Shown here in pieces: positions 59,725 through 64,000 of a stretch of DNA of 64,000 nucleotides. Made by a program: the position numbers and the translations under genes. The notes under the pieces were generated by a model. It had not been told where the DNA came from and did no database searches. It saw nothing but the letters and a program-made list of their open reading frames with translations. Source of the DNA: Paenibacillus sp. JNUCC32 (lineage in GTDB: Bacteria; Bacillota; Bacilli; Paenibacillales; Paenibacillaceae); NCBI RefSeq assembly GCF_014863545.1, contig NZ_CP062260.1:5853501-5917500 (forward strand). Direction: 5' to 3'. How positions within the stretch are numbered: the first letter of the stretch is position 1; every line of letters starts with the position of its first letter.

Positions 59725-60928
59725 AATCCGTTGAGGAACCGAAGTCCGTGATCTTCATGTCGACTTCATACGTAATGGGGATATGGCTAAAGGTTTCATC
59801 CCAATCCTTCTCTACTTTTTTCCACAATTTTGGATATTTGATTCGGATCTGATCGGCAAAGCCCCCAACGTCTACATGATAGACATGCTGCATTTTATCC
59901 AAAACCTGTTCGATCTGTTTACGGGCTTCTTCTTCAAACAGTCGTTCCAACTCTCTCATATATTGCTCGGTTGTGGGAATCTCCGGAAAGCTCCAATCCT
60001 CAATTAATCTGCCTTCCGAACGGACCTTGATATGAAATGATATTTCGTCTCCCTGAACCTTGGGGATAATGGTGCTGTGGGAATTCTTGGGCTCATAAAT
60101 AACGGTATGTCCGGTTTTATGCGCGTAGGTTTTCAGCGCCCCTCCCTTCACGTCCTCCTTGATCCAGGATAAGCCTTCAAGATCATATTGGCTTAGTTCC
60201 CCGATAAATTTCTTGGTATTGCCTTTGAATACGGCGGCACCCGAGAATTTATGCTCGCTTTGGGCGGTGACGACATTTTGCAGCAGGAAGCTCTCTCCCG
60301 ACTGCATGGTGCTATCCAGCTTTATGAGTGACATCGGGGGAAGGATTTTGTTGGAACGATAGCGGTTATCCACAAGACCCATCAAGTAGAAAGCTGGGAT
60401 CTCCCCGGGTTCGGTGGAGCTCAACGCTTCAAGTGCACTCCGGTGGCTCACCACTACCAGGCAGCTGGGGCGGATATCATTATCCCGGAGAATAAAATCA
60501 AGAATCTGCTCCAGGCTGTACCGTTTGGCGAGTTCGCTTGAGACGACGATGACCTTGAGATGATGGCCGATCAACGGACGGTCTCTTCGCAGAGCAAACT
60601 GGCGGAAGATCTGAATAAGGGAATCTCCCGTTAATTGTTCATTCAGATAGGCTTTGCTGGGTGAAGACGAGCTGGATCCGCCTTGTTTCTCGCTCTTGCT
60701 CGTAATCGGGGGCACGATCTGAACCGTCGCCGTCAGCACTTTCCTTTTGGGGTAGGTCGCCCCTTGTTGGTTGATCTCCCGTTCGAATCGGGATTCATTC
60801 GCTGCATCCAGTCCTAAACCTACATAGACGCTGACATCCTCGATCTCGTTGCTGCTCCAGCATCCGGTTGTCAGCAGCAGCAGGACGCTGGCCGTTACTA
60901 TCGACACGCATCGTTTATATCTGTTCAT
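59723..60928 (-). CDS. Ger(x)C family spore germination lipoprotein
   Basis: A 401-residue lipoprotein, the C subunit of a GerA-type nutrient receptor. Signal and lipobox VLLLLTTGCWSSNEIEDVSVYVGLGLD are typical of GerAC, as are RDRPLIGHHLKVIVVSSELAKRYSLEQILDFILRDNDIRPS and the C-terminal GGFADQIRIKYPKLWKKVEKDWDETFSHIPITYEVDMKI. It overlaps the GerAB gene by 4 bases. Expected in the spore inner membrane, facing outward. Confidence 0.93.
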   Translation of the reverse strand: MNRYKRCVSIVTASVLLLLTTGCWSSNEIEDVSVYVGLGLDAANESRFEREINQQGATYPKRKVLTATVQIVPPITSKSEKQGGSSSSSPSKAYLNEQLTGDSLIQIFRQFALRRDRPLIGHHLKVIVVSSELAKRYSLEQILDFILRDNDIRPSCLVVVSHRSALEALSSTEPGEIPAFYLMGLVDNRYRSNKILPPMSLIKLDSTMQSGESFLLQNVVTAQSEHKFSGAAVFKGNTKKFIGELSQYDLEGLSWIKEDVKGGALKTYAHKTGHTVIYEPKNSHSTIIPKVQGDEISFHIKVRSEGRLIEDWSFPEIPTTEQYMRELERLFEEEARKQIEQVLDKMQHVYHVDVGGFADQIRIKYPKLWKKVEKDWDETFSHIPITYEVDMKITDFGSSTD

Positions 60929-62034
60929 TTCGGCTTCCCCCCTTTCTTGCGGGCCTTACTGATCAATAATAGGATGAGCGGCAGTCCTCCGAATAAATAT
61001 ATCGACATATAACCTACGGTATCTCCCAGCTTGAATGTCTCCGACACATCCTTCGGCACCATGGCGATCAGGAAGATCACCGGAAGCATGATGAAGAGGA
61101 TGGGGCGTATATTCTTCTTCAGCAGCTGGGAGAGCCCTAGCGAGGCTGCGTAATGCGCGACCGTAAAGGTCGAGAATATTTGCATGATCCAGATGACAAG
61201 CAGCAGGGATTCAAAGCGCTCGAATATCAAGCCCTGCATCTCGAAACTCCGCATTAAGTCCAGCGTGGGCCAGGTTCTCTTCTGTACGCCGTGAATGGAG
61301 AGCCCGCCAATGACCATGATGACGGTGATCAAATAGATCACCATGGGAACCGTAATACCGACGAGCATAGCCTTGGTGCCTTTCTTGGGCGACTTCATGA
61401 ACGCCATGGCAACAAACATGATCTCGTAACCGGTGAACGATAACAGCGAGGGTTTAATCCCTTTCAGCACGGGCATGATGCCCGAGCCAAGCACCGGCCT
61501 TAAATTTTTGACGTCGAATATGTTGCTGCTCAGCAGAATTGCAATAATGAAGAACAACAGCGTAATGGGCAAAATGATCTCGTACATTCTGGCGATGCAG
61601 TTGATCCCTCCTGTGGTCAAATACAGACCGATCCACATAAACGTCATCACGATGATCCATACGGGTGTGCCCTCAAGCAGGTATAGCCCCGTAACTTCCG
61701 CCATCACCCGGATTTCAAAAGCAGAAATGGTAATGAGATAAGCAATGACCAGCAAGCTCAACAGGAAGGCCACCCATTTACCAGTGATTTCGGGCACGAA
61801 TTGAAAATAGGTTTTTCCCTGAAATTTGCGGCATAGCATCACGACGATGAATCCGGCCAGCATGATGATCATGCCGGAGATTAGAATGGATATCCATACA
61901 TCCGGGGTTTTGGCAGCCTCTACCGTCGTTCTCGGGAGTGTGAGAATACCGGCGCCCAGCATGTAGTTAATGATCATGACGGCAGCCTGGGAAGTGGTAA
62001 TTTGGTCTTTGGTCTGTAAACTGGAGCTGCTCAT
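60925..62034 (-). CDS. GerAB/ArcD/ProY family germination protein
   Basis: A ~369-residue amino-acid-permease-like protein with ten helices (KDQITTSQAAVMIINYMLGAGILTLPRTTVEAAKTPDVWISILISG at the start; KDVSETFKLGDTVGYMSIYLFGGLPLILLLIS at the end). In GerA receptors the B subunit binds the germinant. ATG 62034 follows GAGGTGAGGACC; GTG 62043 overlaps that site. Middle gene of the three-gene ger operon. Confidence 0.93.
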   Translation of the reverse strand: MSSSSLQTKDQITTSQAAVMIINYMLGAGILTLPRTTVEAAKTPDVWISILISGMIIMLAGFIVVMLCRKFQGKTYFQFVPEITGKWVAFLLSLLVIAYLITISAFEIRVMAEVTGLYLLEGTPVWIIVMTFMWIGLYLTTGGINCIARMYEIILPITLLFFIIAILLSSNIFDVKNLRPVLGSGIMPVLKGIKPSLLSFTGYEIMFVAMAFMKSPKKGTKAMLVGITVPMVIYLITVIMVIGGLSIHGVQKRTWPTLDLMRSFEMQGLIFERFESLLLVIWIMQIFSTFTVAHYAASLGLSQLLKKNIRPILFIMLPVIFLIAMVPKDVSETFKLGDTVGYMSIYLFGGLPLILLLISKARKKGGKPK

Positions 62035-62064
62035 GGTCCTCACCTCGTTTCGTGCTTGGAATGA

Positions 62065-63732
62065 TTAGTTTCGACGATCGGGATCCTGCGGTTTTAACAG
62101 TCGGGGACGTTTCTTCATCACCTTCAAGGGGAAGCGGATGAGGAAATCCTTCAAGTCGTTGATACCGTAAGGCACCATGGGGCTTGCGTAAGGCACGCCA
62201 AAGCTCTTCAATCTGACCAGATGACTGCACAGTAAAAGGAAGAACATCACGACGCCGAACAAACCGAGCACTGCCGCAAAGAACATCGCGGTAAACCGGA
62301 GGACGCGCAGTGTAATGCCGGCACTGTAGACCGGGATCGTGAAGGAGGAGATCGCGGTTACAGCTACGACAATAACGAGAAACGGACTGACAATTCCGGC
62401 ATTTACGGCAGCATCGCCAATAATCAGACCGCCCACGATGCCCATCGCAGGTCCAATGGGTTTCGGAAGCCGGATCCCGGCCTCCCGCAAAATTTCAATG
62501 GCGATCTCCATGATGAGCGCTTCGATGATCGAGGGAAAGGGCACGCCCTGCCTCGTCCCGATAATAGTCAACGCCAGCTTGGTGGGTATCAGCCCGGGAT
62601 TAAACGAAATAAACGAAATGTACAGTGCGGGTGCCAGCAGCGCCAGAAGGGCGGAGAGAAAGCGCAATAAGCGGACAAAGGAGCCCGAGATCCATCTCTC
62701 GTAATAGTCTTCAGGCGATTGGAGCAGCATGCTGAACGTGACCGGCATGATTAACGCGTAGGGCGTGCCGTCAAGAAGGATGGCTACCCGTCCCTCCAGC
62801 AAAGCACCGATGACCCTGTCCGGTCTCTCGGTATTTTGGATTTGCTGAAAAGGACTCATGACGTTTTCTTCAATCAATTGCTCGATGTATCCCGATTCAA
62901 GCGGATCGTCGATTTCGATTTTCCGGATGCGCGTAACGACTTCATCTACCAGATTGGGGTCGGCGATGTCCTTCATGTAGGCGACGACCAGATCTTTTTT
63001 TACCCGGTTTCCGACCTCGAATCGGGTGAGCTGAAGACTTTCATTTTTTCCATGAAGCCTAAGCAGGCCTGTATTGTCTGACAATCTTTCGGTAAATCCG
63101 ATACGGGGACCTCGAAGAAGGGCTTCCGATAGAGGCTCTTCTACGTTTCGGCTTTTTCCCTTGGCCGACCCCACCAAAAAGGCTCCTTGCATTCCATCCA
63201 CCAATAAACAGGGCGTGCCTGCAAGAACGGCTTGTACAAGGTCCAATAATTGACGAACATGCTTAATCTCACATACCGGCAGCATCTGGCTGCTGATGTA
63301 GGCTTTGATGGCATCGCTCGAATCATTAAAGTTGTCGTGCTCCGTTTCCGGAACCCCCTCCAGCATCAGGGGTCTTATAAGATGGGTGTCGATGAGGTCG
63401 CTATCCAGCAATCCGTCCACATATACGACGACCGCCCGCGTTCGCGTGCCCCGTATCGTAAATTCTCTGATTTCCACGTCCGCATTGTCACCGATCGCTT
63501 GGCGAACCGACGTGATATCCGTGTCGTAAAGTCCCGTTAGGGAAGCGTCTGGCGAAACGCTATCCTCCCTCACGGGTGAAGAGGGGATGTTGGGCTTTAG
63601 GGAAAAGCTTGAGTTGATTGACTTGTGAAACCATTTGGAGAACAGCAGCATCACGACGGGGACAAAAAAGAGCAGAAAGGCTTGGAAAAATATCGTCCAC
63701 TTCGGAATATAAGACGCAATGACGGACCACAC
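62065..63732 (-). CDS. GerAA-type spore germination protein
   Basis: A 555-residue A subunit of a GerA-type receptor, with a helix at the extreme N-terminus, a large soluble N-terminal domain ([47 protein letters not shown] ...) and about five helices after residue ~315. [49 protein letters not shown] and [52 protein letters not shown] are highly diagnostic. GTG 63732 has GGGGTGA upstream. First gene of the operon; a forespore promoter could not be pinned down. Confidence 0.94.
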   Translation of the reverse strand: MWSVIASYIPKWTIFFQAFLLFFVPVVMLLFSKWFHKSINSSFSLKPNIPSSPVREDSVSPDASLTGLYDTDITSVRQAIGDNADVEIREFTIRGTRTRAVVVYVDGLLDSDLIDTHLIRPLMLEGVPETEHDNFNDSSDAIKAYISSQMLPVCEIKHVRQLLDLVQAVLAGTPCLLVDGMQGAFLVGSAKGKSRNVEEPLSEALLRGPRIGFTERLSDNTGLLRLHGKNESLQLTRFEVGNRVKKDLVVAYMKDIADPNLVDEVVTRIRKIEIDDPLESGYIEQLIEENVMSPFQQIQNTERPDRVIGALLEGRVAILLDGTPYALIMPVTFSMLLQSPEDYYERWISGSFVRLLRFLSALLALLAPALYISFISFNPGLIPTKLALTIIGTRQGVPFPSIIEALIMEIAIEILREAGIRLPKPIGPAMGIVGGLIIGDAAVNAGIVSPFLVIVVAVTAISSFTIPVYSAGITLRVLRFTAMFFAAVLGLFGVVMFFLLLCSHLVRLKSFGVPYASPMVPYGINDLKDFLIRFPLKVMKKRPRLLKPQDPDRRN

Positions 63733-63895
63733 CGATAATCACCCCGCAGTTTCTTAGCAATTGGGTCATAATGCGAATCATGTGTATTGTTACCCGAGGC
63801 GATCTTGAAAATTCCTGTATTTTCAATATTAGAGAAGGGGACCCACGGGTCTGCCTTCCAATGATGACGAATGGGCGCTGGAAAACTGGATACGC

Positions 63896-63940
63896 AAAAA
63901 AAAAGGCATCCCCCAGGCCGCTGACCTGATGGGATGTCCT
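63896..63940 (-). terminator. Strong terminator of the gene entering from the right
   Basis: On the minus strand ggacatccc ... gggatgcc with an inner cagg/cctg stem, followed by about nine T. It isolates the ger operon from the upstream gene. Confidence 0.85.
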
Positions 63941-63951
63941 TATGATGCGAG

Positions 63952-64000
63952 TTAAGCTGAAGCTCTTACTTCTTCGATATCGAGAACGGCAGTTCCTCCG
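63952..64000 (-). CDS. 3' end of a gene continuing beyond the window
   Basis: Fifteen codons ending in TAA (63952-63954) read GGTAVLDIEEVRASA and are followed directly by a strong terminator, so they look like a real C-terminus. Too short to name. No other frame in this stretch is equally consistent with the terminator. Confidence 0.5.
   Translation of the reverse strand, partial: GGTAVLDIEEVRASA

Overview
The window looks like chromosomal DNA of a spore-forming, Gram-positive bacterium of the Paenibacillus/Bacillus type. Supporting signs are strong AGGAGG-type ribosome binding sites, many GTG and TTG starts, a gerA-type germination operon, two BceRS-BceAB-type antimicrobial peptide modules, a tryptophan T-box, Fur boxes, and several proteins with copper amine oxidase-like 'stalk' domains. 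The taxon is inferred from gene content and style only. I saw no rRNA, tRNA, CRISPR array, insertion sequence or prophage.

Layout. 0-8 kb: greA, an efflux-type MFS gene, two small unknown genes, a GIY-YIG protein, an ArsR/AHSA1 operon with a readable promoter-operator, a luciferase-like monooxygenase, and an ECF sigma/anti-sigma pair. 8-14.3 kb: a relic of a Crp/Fnr regulator, a stalk-domain plus collagen-repeat surface protein, a PLP fold-III enzyme coupled to a sugar-lactone-oxidase-like flavoenzyme, and a MarR-MFS operon. 14.4-21.2 kb: DinB, the first Bce-type module, and a stalk-domain lipoprotein. 21.4-31.8 kb: an EamA transporter behind a long palindrome, an XRE regulator with a peptide-deformylase-like enzyme, an MhqO-like dioxygenase, HxlR and NTF2-like genes, a BCCT transporter, a Fur-controlled divergent pair (siderophore-type ATPase and ferredoxin-NADP reductase), and a TetR/ABC-2 permease pair. 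32-37.2 kb: a two-component system followed by a three-gene ABC-2 exporter, arranged like linearmycin-resistance LnrJK-LnrLMN. 37.5-41.2 kb: an operon of GPH sugar symporter, MerR regulator and a cytoplasmic GH5 endoglycosylceramidase-like hydrolase. 41.4-45.5 kb: T-box-controlled trpS, a histidine-rich unknown protein, and an ECF sigma factor fused to DUF1835/DUF3658. 45.5-52.3 kb: an SDR behind a MerR-type promoter, MerR, SnoaL-like, APH-like, DJ-1/PfpI, MFS and MocR genes. 52.4-58.1 kb: the second Bce-type module with a DUF418 gene coupled to its permease. 58.2-64 kb: a 13-helix-type transporter, the gerA-type operon, and the last codons of a gene that runs off the end.

How it works together. 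The dominant theme is sensing and exporting toxic compounds: three independent two-component/ABC modules, four MFS or EamA carriers and many one-component regulators, several with a visible operator at or near their own promoter. The items I consider least explained are the sigma-DUF1835 fusion with a second internal start, the GPH-MerR-GH5 glycolipid operon, the overlapping PLP-enzyme/flavo-oxidase pair, and DUF418 coupled to a BceB-type permease.
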